Virus record (IMG/VR): IMGVR_UViG_3300008110_001741 | Location: 1 to 20,251 of that record | DNA from: a virus | Reading direction: 5' to 3' (one strand) | DNA: 20,251 nt | Part shown: in pieces, positions 6,359 to 12,544 of the stretch | How positions within the stretch are numbered: position 1 is the stretch's first letter | Layout of the letters: each line of letters starts with the position of its first letter | The notes under the pieces: generated by a model | Told to the model about the DNA's origin: nothing | The model's database searches: none | Seen by the model: only the letters and a program-made list of their open reading frames with translations | Made by a program: the position numbers and the translations under genes

Positions 6359-6427
6359 ATTATGCCACTGTTCTATTGAATTGTCAAGGAGATTTAATTA
6401 GATTGTGACAGTTTTTTAATTGTCACA
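6359..6427 (-). promoter_or_regulatory. promoter with distal palindrome for copy 1 of the FGWLEL family
   Basis: -35 TTGACA (6382-6387), 17-bp spacer, -10 CATAAT (6359-6364). The palindrome TGTGACA-N10-TGTCACA at 6404-6427 has perfect 7-bp arms and lies 16 bp from the -35 box. Confidence 0.9.
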
Positions 6428-6442
6428 ATCCCTCTGGCTCTC

Positions 6443-6604
6443 TTATTTTTCCTGAATTTGTACCCTTGCACTATCTCTTAATGTACCACCATTTTTGAAA
6501 TGGTTATACTGCTCGATTACTCCCCAGAGAAACATAAGAATCAGCAGTTCTATCAATGCTATTCTATGTAAGCCGTTAAACTGTGAAAACAATTTTTTTC
6601 GCAT
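6443..6604 (-). CDS. small membrane protein
   Basis: 53 residues beginning MRKKLFSQFNGLHRIALIEL. The hydrophobic segment is LLILMFLWGVI (20-30 with flanks), with a basic N-terminus, so the C-terminus is probably outside. The tail is polar (KNGGTLRDSARVQIQEK). The ribosome site is poor (TTTAAAGA directly before ATG) and no region-type promoter lies upstream. A direct repeat TACCCTTGCACT occurs inside it and again just upstream. It fills an otherwise empty gap. Confidence 0.45.
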   Translation of the reverse strand: MRKKLFSQFNGLHRIALIELLILMFLWGVIEQYNHFKNGGTLRDSARVQIQEK

Positions 6605-6655
6605 TCTTTAAATGGTACAAACATGATAATTTACCCTTGCACTCGATTAGACACA

Positions 6656-6695
6656 AATTAAAAGGTTGAGCTATTGCTCTCAACCTTTTTTTTTG
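6656..6695 (-). terminator. terminator after the second FGWLEL-family gene
   Basis: Stem AAAAGGTTGAG (6661-6671) with CTCAACCTTTT (6680-6690). The flanking A and T runs make it usable in both directions. It starts at the stop codon of the gene at 6696. Confidence 0.75.
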
Positions 6696-7043
6696 TTAGC
6701 TTTCGTTTTTAATTAATTTTAACCCCTCTAGCTTTAAGTTGATTTCTCCAATTTTAACCTCTAAGTTTTCAGACTGGTCACTTTTTAACTCTAAATGGTA
6801 GTTCATGTCCGCAGAATACCAGTAACGAAAATCACCTAATGAACCATTAGACTCTATACCTAACTCTGCACAATATTCACAAATTGCCTCTAAATTTTTA
6901 CTCGTTAACTCTAACCATCCAAAATTATCATAGTCTTCTATTTCTGATAGGGATACCTGAGACTTAGTTTTTAAGTCAATAACCCCAGCATCAAACAAAA
7001 TAAAGAGGTCGTCGATATTGTGATAGCTTAATCTTACAAACAT
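6696..7043 (-). CDS. FGWLEL-family hypothetical protein, copy 2
   Basis: 115 residues, a tandem paralogue of the gene at 5929. The central block SEIEDYDNFGWLELTSKNLE and the pair CEYC are kept, and the YWYSADMNYHLELKSD region matches YWYSYDQNYRLDIKSD of copy 1. No signal or membrane segment. The start is preceded by AGGAG about 9 nt upstream. It has its own promoter. Function unknown. Confidence 0.75.
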   Translation of the reverse strand: MFVRLSYHNIDDLFILFDAGVIDLKTKSQVSLSEIEDYDNFGWLELTSKNLEAICEYCAELGIESNGSLGDFRYWYSADMNYHLELKSDQSENLEVKIGEINLKLEGLKLIKNES

Positions 7044-7076
7044 AATTGGTGACTCCTATTTTTTGCTTATGTGTCT

Positions 7077-7146
7077 ATTATGCCACTGTTCTATTGAATT
7101 GTCAAGGGGTTTTTTGGTGTTTTAGGACAGTTTATAAACTGGCACA
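7077..7146 (-). promoter_or_regulatory. promoter with distal palindrome for copy 2 of the FGWLEL family
   Basis: -35 TTGACA (7100-7105), 17-bp spacer, -10 CATAAT (7077-7082). Palindrome at 7123-7146 (one arm degenerate, TAGGACAG), gap 17 bp. Confidence 0.85.
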
Positions 7147-7165
7147 TAGCCCCTTGACTTTTTTC

Positions 7166-7579
7166 TCAACTCTGTTGAATTTTTTCTATCAATTGTTGTT
7201 TTGTCATACTTCCATAACCTTTAATTTTTAATTCTCTGGCCATCACTTTTAATTGTCTGATTGATACCACTTCTGATTCTACCAGTTCCTGTTTAATCGC
7301 CACTTGAGATATTGACTCTATTTTAGACACTAAATTTAAGTCTTCCTCTAGATTTTCTAAATTAGGAATTTGGGTATCAATTTGTGTATCGGTCGTGTCC
7401 ATATTATGCAAGTTTTGAGGATAAAATATTCGGCTATCCACCCCCTCTAAAATGCCCCAAAATGCGTGCAAAACACCCGATATTATCATCATTACGGTAA
7501 AGAATACAACGGTAGCGTTAAATGCCCAATATGCCCCAATTGCGATATAATCTAAAATCATTGTGTCTAGTGTAGTCAT
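7166..7579 (-). CDS. membrane-anchored protein with C-terminal SAP/Rho-N-like motif
   Basis: 137 residues from the ATG at 7579 (MTTLDTM), which has GGAG 9 nt upstream; the longer frame to 7630 would run into the -10 box. A long hydrophobic region follows (about residues 9-45, YIAIGAYWAF, TVVFFTVMMIISGVL), then an acidic linker, then a C-terminal ~34 residues VSIRQLKVMARELKIKGYGS followed by MTKQQLIEKI. That last part fits the helix-extension-helix fold of SAP or Rho N-terminal domains, which bind nucleic acid or anchor phage proteins. A membrane anchor joined to such a domain suggests tethering of DNA or RNA at the membrane. The domain call is by eye. Confidence 0.6.
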   Translation of the reverse strand: MTTLDTMILDYIAIGAYWAFNATVVFFTVMMIISGVLHAFWGILEGVDSRIFYPQNLHNMDTTDTQIDTQIPNLENLEEDLNLVSKIESISQVAIKQELVESEVVSIRQLKVMARELKIKGYGSMTKQQLIEKIQQS

Positions 7580-7611
7580 GGTTGGTAACTCCGGTTTTCG
7601 TTTATGTTTAT

Positions 7612-7640
7612 AGTATGTCATCTTTTTCAAAAAATGTCAA
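7612..7640 (-). promoter_or_regulatory. promoter of the membrane SAP-like gene (no palindrome)
   Basis: -35 TTGACA (7635-7640), 17-bp spacer, -10 CATACT (7612-7617). No 24-bp palindrome is present upstream. Confidence 0.75.
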
Positions 7641-7822
7641 TACTTTTAGTTTTGTCTTTTTTTATCTGTTTTAGGTATTGTCATAAGTTTATCTAATATT
7701 ATTTTTGCTTATAATTTTGTCCTATCGTCATAAGATTACCTAATATAACTTTTGATTATCCTTGTAATAAGTTTTTATTATGTGCTAACCTCATGCACAC
7801 ACCTGCAATTGTTATTTTAGAT
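7641..7822. other. gene-free AT-rich leader, similar to 9869-10046
   Basis: No ORF of note. It shares order and short blocks with 9869-10046: AATACTTTT next to the promoter, ACCT(A/T)ATATAA, then a CCTGCA motif preceded by CACA(C/T)A. Both sit upstream of the two promoters that lack the palindrome. Confidence 0.5.
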
Positions 7823-7857
7823 TAAAGCAGTGATTCTTACCACTGCTTTAGCTTTTT
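7823..7857. terminator. hairpin terminator, best oriented for the plus strand
   Basis: Stem TAAAGCAGTG (7823-7832) and CACTGCTTTA (7841-7850), then GCTTTTTT on the plus strand. It lies just past the end of the minus-strand gene at 7865. On that strand the following U-run is weak, so it may be bidirectional. Confidence 0.65.
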
Positions 7858-7864
7858 TGGTCTG

Positions 7865-8293
7865 TTAATCTAGTTCAGATTCTAGTTCAGATTCTATTTC
7901 TGATGAATCTTTGACATCCCAGCCCTTTTTAAAAACTACATACTCTTTCATTAATGCCTCACTAAAAATATCATGTAAGTAGTCCTTAACGTTGTCCTCA
8001 TTTTTACCAGTTATTCGGATGTTTATTTCGTCCTCAAAACTAGGTGTTATTACTACTTGATGCTCTGTCCATTGTCTTATGATTGGATGCCAATACGCTG
8101 TGTCTATCACTATTCTTTTGTGAGTTGATTTTAGGGATATAATGCAACTCACAGTTGATAAGTTATGACGTTGTAATCCGATTACATTACCATTAGGCAA
8201 TAACTCTTTCAACAAAGTTAACTCTTTCTCTATCACATTTAGCGACTTGTTTTTTTGACTTAAAACTCTTGCAATCTTTTGGTACAACTTCAT
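7865..8293 (-). CDS. hypothetical protein with acidic tail
   Basis: 142 residues. The N-terminal ~40 residues are helical and charged (KLYQKIARVLSQKNKSLNVI), the middle is strand-rich (VSCIISLKSTHKRIVIDTAY, HQVVITPSFEDEINIRITG), and the end is acidic with a short repeat ESELESELD. No membrane segment. Not recognised. Own promoter with palindrome at 16-bp gap. The ribosome site is weak (AAGAG about 10 nt before ATG). Confidence 0.65.
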   Translation of the reverse strand: MKLYQKIARVLSQKNKSLNVIEKELTLLKELLPNGNVIGLQRHNLSTVSCIISLKSTHKRIVIDTAYWHPIIRQWTEHQVVITPSFEDEINIRITGKNEDNVKDYLHDIFSEALMKEYVVFKKGWDVKDSSEIESELESELD

Positions 8294-8326
8294 AATTGGG
8301 TACTCTTGTTTTTTGTTTATGTCTCT

Positions 8327-8395
8327 ATTATGTAACTTATCTCTTGTAATGTCAAGGGGTTTTTGGTGTTTTGGGACAGTTTATAAACTGGCACA
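8327..8395 (-). promoter_or_regulatory. promoter with distal palindrome, in a divergent intergenic region
   Basis: -35 TTGACA (8350-8355), 17-bp spacer, -10 CATAAT (8327-8332). Palindrome at 8372-8395, gap 16 bp. The same palindrome could also affect the divergent R2-like gene at 8553. Confidence 0.85.
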
Positions 8396-8467
8396 TATCC
8401 GCTTGACTTTTTGGCTTTTTAGTGCATATACTACCATGATTTTTTTATTTTTAAAAATTTTTTATTG

Positions 8468-8552
8468 TGTTATAATGCAGGGGTAATCTTTCCTTCAAGG
8501 GGTTCACTCAATCCTTTAATACAAGGAAAAATTTTTTACTGGTAAAAACTTT
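8468..8552 (+). promoter_or_regulatory. extended -10 promoter and structured leader of the R2-like gene
   Basis: TGTTATAAT at 8468-8476 is an extended -10; no good -35 is present at 17 bp. The ~70-nt leader has AAGG (8523-8526) 26 nt from ATG, too far to act as a normal ribosome site. Between them TTTTTA-CTGG-TAAAAA can fold into a small hairpin that would bring AAGG within about 11 nt. TTTCCTT upstream can pair with AAGGAAA, offering an alternative fold that hides it. Confidence 0.5.
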
Positions 8553-9323
8553 ATGTCTGATCAATTAATTTTTCAACGTCTATTAAACGCTAAACGAGAT
8601 TGGGCAGTTATGCCTATTCAAAACGGTCACTGTGTTCGGGGTGCGGAAAAAACTATCCAAAAAGCATTAGAGGCTCGACACTTAGAGTTACCCGTTGGTC
8701 AATGGATTAAAGAGTGTGCTAGTCGAGAGAGAAAATGGTTATCTGATTACGGTATTTTATTATTAGCCTCTAATTTTAAAGACGAAAAAAAACATGACTC
8801 TCAGTTAAATTATGCCTATTCAAATATCTCTTTAGCTAATCTTACTGATAAACTACAAATTGAGTCTGAATCTCGTTCTTTAGTCTCTAAATGGTTAAAA
8901 ATGGGAGAGAAATATCACCCCGTTTTAGTTACTTGGGTCGCCGAACAATCTATCTTTTTTCCGGTCTTAACTTTATACCGCCGTTTAGGTGGTACTCAGT
9001 TAGCTATGGTTTCCGCAGAGATTAGCAGGGACGAGACAATTCACGCTAGAACTAACGGCACTATCGCTAAAATGTTAGGACTTTCTATTCCCCCTGACTT
9101 GGATGACCTTAGACAGGAAACCATCGAGTGGCTTGTTTCAGACCTTGATGATTCTGGGATTGAAGGTAAATACGGTCAATCTAAAAATTATATTGACCAG
9201 TCTTTTCAATTACTTCATCAAGGTTCTTACGCTAAGTTTAAAGATACCTCCTTCGCTGTTTTGCCCGGTTTCTTTGAAACACATCGTAGTCATTTACCTA
9301 AATATGGTAAGGTAGCTAACTAA
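8553..9323 (+). CDS. ribonucleotide-reductase small-subunit-like ferritin-fold protein
   Basis: 256 residues, shorter than a typical NrdB/R2 (about 320-380). Metal-ligand candidates follow R2 order and spacing: E78-x-x-H81 (DEKKHD), E131 (WVAEQSIFF), E161-x-x-H164 (ISRDETIHART, like the IARDEALH of R2), and an upstream acidic residue near 45-54 as the first ligand. The position equivalent to the R2 radical tyrosine is not tyrosine; Y87 and Y89 are nearby. It could be a divergent R2, an R2-like ligand-binding oxidase, or another diiron enzyme. No large-subunit gene is in the window. It is the only plus-strand gene in a 12.6-kb run of minus-strand genes and lies convergent to 9376 with a shared terminator. 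Confidence 0.6.
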   Translation: MSDQLIFQRLLNAKRDWAVMPIQNGHCVRGAEKTIQKALEARHLELPVGQWIKECASRERKWLSDYGILLLASNFKDEKKHDSQLNYAYSNISLANLTDKLQIESESRSLVSKWLKMGEKYHPVLVTWVAEQSIFFPVLTLYRRLGGTQLAMVSAEISRDETIHARTNGTIAKMLGLSIPPDLDDLRQETIEWLVSDLDDSGIEGKYGQSKNYIDQSFQLLHQGSYAKFKDTSFAVLPGFFETHRSHLPKYGKVAN

Positions 9324-9336
9324 CAATTTACATCTA

Positions 9337-9374
9337 AAAATAGGGTAACTTTTTTTAGGCTACCCTATTTCTTT
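9337..9374. terminator. bidirectional terminator between convergent genes
   Basis: Stem AAATAGGGTA (9338-9347) and TACCCTATTT (9361-9370), with A-rich and T-rich flanks serving both the R2-like gene and the gene at 9376. Confidence 0.8.
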
Positions 9375-9375
9375 G

Positions 9376-9807
9376 TCAAGGTGTTTTTCTTACCTCGAAC
9401 ATCTCATTTATTGCATCAAATATTTGAGGTAATACTATCTGATTGATTCTGTCAACCTCTGCTTTATTTTTGATTACCTCTGCTAACGGGTTTACCGTTA
9501 CATGAGAACCACCTCTACCTAATATTTCCGCTACTTCCTTTAATCCATAAGCTGTTTTCGCTAGTTCGTAAAACTTCCATAGGTTATCCCCTCTCAATTT
9601 TACGTTTAAAGTGTAGTCTCTTTCTAGAGCCTCTTGCCAGTTGATATTCCCATAGTTGCTCAAGTGGTAATGTTCCCCTTTTGCCCTTAAATACCCGAAA
9701 GACCAGTACCAATCACAATCCCATGTCGGGGCGGCTATATATATTAGTTTTCCGTCTTTTTTTCGTTTTCCCAGATAGTGTATTTCTGTCCATTTTGTGC
9801 TATACAT
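9376..9807 (-). CDS. conserved phage/plasmid-type hypothetical protein
   Basis: 143 residues. Strong recognisable blocks: YLGKRKKDGKLIYIAAPTWD, CDWYWSFGYL, HYHLSN, LWKFYELAKTAYGLKEVAEI, LGRGGSHVTVNPLAEVIKN and VLPQIFDAINEMFE. I recall this arrangement from small proteins of Firmicutes phages and conjugative elements, whose function is unknown. Its presence here points to phage or plasmid ancestry. GAGGA lies about 9 nt before ATG. The promoter is of the region type but lacks the palindrome. Confidence 0.7.
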   Translation of the reverse strand: MYSTKWTEIHYLGKRKKDGKLIYIAAPTWDCDWYWSFGYLRAKGEHYHLSNYGNINWQEALERDYTLNVKLRGDNLWKFYELAKTAYGLKEVAEILGRGGSHVTVNPLAEVIKNKAEVDRINQIVLPQIFDAINEMFEVRKTP

Positions 9808-9839
9808 TGTCTTTTTCCTCTTTGTTTGCTTATGTACCC

Positions 9840-9868
9840 ATTATGCTATCTTTTCAGTCCTGTGTCAA
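9840..9868 (-). promoter_or_regulatory. promoter of the 9376 gene (no palindrome)
   Basis: -35 TTGACA (9863-9868), 17-bp spacer, -10 CATAAT (9840-9845). Confidence 0.85.
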
Positions 9869-10046
9869 TACTTTTCGTATTTTATTTTCTTATCCCTATC
9901 CGCCCTTGCTATAACTTTACCTTATATAATTTTTTCTTATCTTTGTTATTAGTTTTGCTTATATACAAACCTGATACACATACCTGCATTATTCATTCTT
10001 TATTACACAACTCCTACATATTTCTGCCTTGTTTGGTATAGACAAG
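9869..10046. other. gene-free AT-rich leader, similar to 7641-7822
   Basis: No credible gene. It contains ACCTTATATAA and ACACATACCTGCAT, matching blocks of the leader at 7641-7822. See finding. Confidence 0.5.
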
Positions 10047-10078
10047 AAAAGGTGAGTACATTAACTCACCCTTTTGTT
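10047..10078 (-). terminator. terminator of the 10083 gene
   Basis: Stem AAAAGGTGAGT and ACTCACCCTTTT around ACATTA (10047-10075), directly downstream of the stop codon, with TTTTCTTG on the minus strand. Confidence 0.75.
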
Positions 10079-10082
10079 TATG

Positions 10083-10664
10083 TTAGTTTTCCTCAGTTCG
10101 GCTTAAAATGTCCTCTAGTCTTTTCAGTAGCAATTCCTTCTCAGACTCGCTAAAATTAAAACTAATACTAAAATCGTCTAGATTCGCAAAATCGTTAGCA
10201 AAATCCTCAATTAACTCACCTAACTCATCACTGGTTAATACACACTTATTATCCAGACTCGTTACTCGTTCATCATCTTTTAACTCAGGTATTGCTATTA
10301 ACAATTCCTTAAAACACTCAATATATCCCCAATTTGACCAATACTCATACCACTGCTCATATTCTAAGTCAGACAAGTCTTGTTCATCTAGTATTGAGTA
10401 GTCTTCCAAGCTTTTCTTTTTCTCATCTATTGCTTCTAATAGCAAAGAATCTTTATGAATCATTAAAGCTTTAAATTCCATGCAACCCCCAAAACTAAAC
10501 TCTTCTAAGTCTGGAAATAATCGATGCCATACTCGATAATTACTCATATCTACTGAATCACTCTGCTCTGATTCAGCCGCTACTACATAGAAGTCCGTTA
10601 AATCCATCCCTAAATAATTTGGTGCTTCTGTCCATTTTTTAAGATATTGCGGTTGATAGTTCAT
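10083..10664 (-). CDS. acidic hypothetical protein
   Basis: 193 residues, very acidic (pattern LDEQDLSDLEYEQW, LIEDFANDFANLDDF). Near the start KKWTEAPNYLGMDLTDFYVV resembles the MYSTKWTEIHYLG start of the 9376 protein only superficially. Not recognised; the acidic surface is common among phage proteins that mimic DNA or bind host proteins, but that is speculation. GGGAG lies 7 nt before ATG. Strong promoter with a perfect-armed palindrome. Confidence 0.65.
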   Translation of the reverse strand: MNYQPQYLKKWTEAPNYLGMDLTDFYVVAAESEQSDSVDMSNYRVWHRLFPDLEEFSFGGCMEFKALMIHKDSLLLEAIDEKKKSLEDYSILDEQDLSDLEYEQWYEYWSNWGYIECFKELLIAIPELKDDERVTSLDNKCVLTSDELGELIEDFANDFANLDDFSISFNFSESEKELLLKRLEDILSRTEEN

Positions 10665-10695
10665 GATGTACTCCCGTTTTTTTGCTTATGTACCT

Positions 10696-10765
10696 ATTAT
10701 GTCATTTATCTCTTGGATTGTCAAGGGGTTTTTTGGTAGGTTGTGACAATTTATAAACTGTCACA
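10696..10765 (-). promoter_or_regulatory. promoter with perfect distal palindrome
   Basis: -35 TTGACA (10719-10724), 17-bp spacer, -10 CATAAT (10696-10701). Palindrome TGTGACA-N10-TGTCACA at 10742-10765, gap 17 bp. Confidence 0.9.
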
Positions 10766-10796
10766 TATACTCTTGACTTTTTGGCTTTTTTTACTG

Positions 10797-10812
10797 ATAA
10801 CTGATAACTCCT
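10797..10812. repeat. ACTGATA heptamer repeat, two copies
   Basis: Two copies of the heptanucleotide ACTGATA directly after the stop region of the 10815 gene. The same heptamer recurs near 11032-11073, 11428-11445, 11683-11695 and 11884-11900. Confidence 0.8.
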
Positions 10813-10814
10813 AC

Positions 10815-11006
10815 TTAATCTTCTATATCCCAACTATTTTCGAGTAATCCCAGATTATCGCTAACTATCTCTATCAATTGGTTCCCGTCATTTTCTATGC
10901 TGATTTGAGTGTATAAATCGTCAAACATTGACGACGCTTCTTTTCTGTTTTTTGCCTTAACCGTGACCTCAATTGTGAGGTTTAAACTCCCTGTATATTC
11001 CTTCAT
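10815..11006 (-). CDS. small acidic hypothetical protein
   Basis: 63 residues. N-terminal strands YTGSLNLTIEVTVKAKN, a helix KEASSMFDDLYTQI and an acidic end ENSWDIED. Repeat-free and soluble. The ribosome site AGGAG is 8 nt before ATG and overlaps CATAAT, as if the leader between -10 and ribosome site was lost; no -35 box is visible, so it is probably co-transcribed with genes upstream to 12860. Not recognised. Confidence 0.6.
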   Translation of the reverse strand: MKEYTGSLNLTIEVTVKAKNRKEASSMFDDLYTQISIENDGNQLIEIVSDNLGLLENSWDIED

Positions 11007-11031
11007 TTTTTTACTCCTATTATGTGTTAAT

Positions 11032-11073
11032 TACTGATAACTGATAACTGATAACTGATAACTGATAACTGAT
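11032..11073. repeat. ACTGATA heptamer tandem repeat, six copies
   Basis: Six head-to-tail copies of ACTGATA between two genes. Similar heptamer runs are frequent in cyanobacterial intergenic DNA. Confidence 0.85.
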
Positions 11074-11076
11074 TAA

Positions 11077-11400
11077 TTAAAAGTCCTTAATAATTACACC
11101 ACCCTCAAATTGAATTACGGTCGTCCGATCCTCCAAATATTTAAGTGCCTCCGCTTCTATCTCATCCTCATCCTCATCATCGGGGGGAATAAAATCATAA
11201 TGTTCCGCCGCCTCTAGGACGCTATCATATTCTGAAAAATCACACCGCAAAGCGACTCTATCAAATTTGATAGGCTTATCACTATCCTCTAAGTTTTCTA
11301 GGTACTCAATTAAAGCTGTAGCACCCTCCCATGACCAACCAGCACTATGATCATATTTCAGTAATTTAATAGCTTCATCGGTGCTTAATTTTTGGTACAT
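11077..11400 (-). CDS. conserved phage-type acidic protein
   Basis: 107 residues. Characteristic layout: MYQKLSTDEAIKLLKYDH, WSWEGATALIEYLENLE, a strand VALRCDFSEYDSVLEAAE, a run of Asp/Glu (PPDDEDEDEIEAEA), then LKYLEDRTTVIQFEGGVIIK. I recognise this as a widespread small protein of phages and mobile elements with unknown role. No membrane segment. The ribosome site is weak (AGGAG about 8 nt before ATG). It lies within a run of co-oriented genes spaced 50-70 bp apart. Confidence 0.7.
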   Translation of the reverse strand: MYQKLSTDEAIKLLKYDHSAGWSWEGATALIEYLENLEDSDKPIKFDRVALRCDFSEYDSVLEAAEHYDFIPPDDEDEDEIEAEALKYLEDRTTVIQFEGGVIIKDF

Positions 11401-11452
11401 TTTTCTACTCCTAAATGGTTAATGTTTACCGATAACTGATAACTGGAACTGA

Positions 11453-11656
11453 TTAAAAATAAGGCTCGATCAAAACTTCTAAATGTTTCTCGTAGCTAGG
11501 GAAAACTTCATAGTTAGGATTGCCATTTTCCCATAATTCCTTAAGGGTATCGACTTGTTTTAAGAAGATTTCAGCATCCTCACCCTGTAGTAAAATGTCG
11601 GTTTCCCCATTGGTCAATTTCACTGCATAGCCTAGATCAAAAAAGGTAAAGTTCAT
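11453..11656 (-). CDS. small hypothetical protein
   Basis: 67 residues, starting MNFTFFDLGYAVKLTNGETD and continuing with FLKQVDTLKELWENGNP. Soluble, slightly acidic. It resembles short phage hypotheticals in size and context but has no recognised motif. AGGAG precedes ATG by about 11 nt. No promoter is visible, so it is probably part of the operon starting at 12860. Confidence 0.6.
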   Translation of the reverse strand: MNFTFFDLGYAVKLTNGETDILLQGEDAEIFLKQVDTLKELWENGNPNYEVFPSYEKHLEVLIEPYF

Positions 11657-11704
11657 CTTTTTGGTACTCCTAAATAATGGCTACTGATAACTGATACCTG
11701 GTCA

Positions 11705-11854
11705 TTAATCCTCTATCTCCCAATCGGCTGTGTCGATATGAGTATCCCAATCAATGAGTTCAGGTATCTCATCCTCTATGTCATACCTGTTTAACTCTAT
11801 GTCCATATAGCTTAAACTGATAAGCGGGTAGATATTTTCCTTAATTTCTGTCAT
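11705..11854 (-). CDS. very acidic small protein
   Basis: 49 residues, beginning MTEIKENIYPLISLSYMDIE and ending WDTHIDTADWEIED; about a third of its residues are Asp or Glu. The codon pattern and the position between two genes of the same strand support it. Only a weak purine stretch (AAGAGAG) precedes ATG. Its C-terminal W-E/D-I-E-D resembles the end of the 10815 protein (SWDIED), possibly a shared tail. Not recognised. Confidence 0.5.
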   Translation of the reverse strand: MTEIKENIYPLISLSYMDIELNRYDIEDEIPELIDWDTHIDTADWEIED

Positions 11855-11905
11855 GTTTTTTTCTCTCTTAATGGGTGTTTTTTACTGATAACTGATACCT
11901 GATAA

Positions 11906-12202
11906 TTAATGCTTCACAACTTTCTCAACATCCACATCATACCACGAAAAAAGGAGCGTATAAGTCCTTGAAATAGAATCAAAGACATAAGCATCTATTC
12001 CGATTTTTCGATCATCTGGCATCCAAGCCTTTAATGTTTTCCCCGTTGATTTTAGGTGAGAAATTACCTGCTTATCGGTCAACTCAGCTAAGTCAAAGCT
12101 AATCCGTGTGTTGTCAGTTGTTTCGTCGCACGGAATAAGTTTTCCGTCCTTATCCCTTACCTTAACCAAAAAGCTGTAATTTCTTTTGTTGTCCTGTGTC
12201 AT
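11906..12202 (-). CDS. hypothetical protein
   Basis: 98 residues. Strands SFLVKVRDKDGKLIP and IDAYVFDSISRTYTLLFSWY flank a helical middle (LAELTDKQVISHLKSTGKTL). The best ribosome site in this block, AGGAGG, lies 7 nt before ATG. It follows the 12212 gene by 9 bp and so is probably translated from the same mRNA. Not recognised. Confidence 0.65.
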   Translation of the reverse strand: MTQDNKRNYSFLVKVRDKDGKLIPCDETTDNTRISFDLAELTDKQVISHLKSTGKTLKAWMPDDRKIGIDAYVFDSISRTYTLLFSWYDVDVEKVVKH

Positions 12203-12211
12203 GATACCCTC

Positions 12212-12544
12212 CTATAATTGGGCTATGTTTTTGCTTCTTACCTTTATGGCAGTTCTGGGTATTCTTTTCAGAACCTTTAGATTATACCCGTAATGATTTT
12301 CTAGGTAATTTTTGTCCTCTAGATATTGACTTTCAGTAGCAAGTTTTGAACCCTTAATTACTACTTCAGGATTGCATGGACTCCAAGAATTAATATCACC
12401 ATATTCTCCGACTCTTTGCCATGAATCACAATCTAAGAATGACAGTGATACTATTTCCTCTGGGAATATTGCGATTATGCCTTGTTTAGGGTCTATATCT
12501 TTATTCCATTTACGGAATATTACTTTAGTTTTTTGAGTGTCCAT
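12212..12544 (-). CDS. VIFRKW-family conserved hypothetical, copy 2
   Basis: 110 residues. Layout: KVIFRKWNKDIDPKQGIIAI, FPEE, W-x-RVGEYGD, a CNPEVVIKGSKLATESQY segment, then YLENHYGYNLKVLKRI. This matches a small protein family found in phages and mobile elements (K-V-I-F-R ... I-A-x-F-P-E ... G-x-H/Y-G ... Y-x-L-x-V-x-x-R), function unknown. Its start overlaps the end of its upstream paralogue by 20 bp, so the two are a tandem duplication translated as a pair. Confidence 0.75.
   Translation of the reverse strand: MDTQKTKVIFRKWNKDIDPKQGIIAIFPEEIVSLSFLDCDSWQRVGEYGDINSWSPCNPEVVIKGSKLATESQYLEDKNYLENHYGYNLKVLKRIPRTAIKVRSKNIAQL

Noticed and set aside
6404-6427. CRP/NtcA-type binding site
   Set aside because: Half-sites TGTGA and TCACA are 14 bp apart; CRP sites need 6 bp and NtcA sites have GTA-N8-TAC.
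9681-10041. Two plus-strand ORFs rich in Leu, Phe, Ser and Tyr
   Set aside because: Antisense to the 9376 gene and its promoter; composition follows pyrimidine-rich DNA, no ribosome site.
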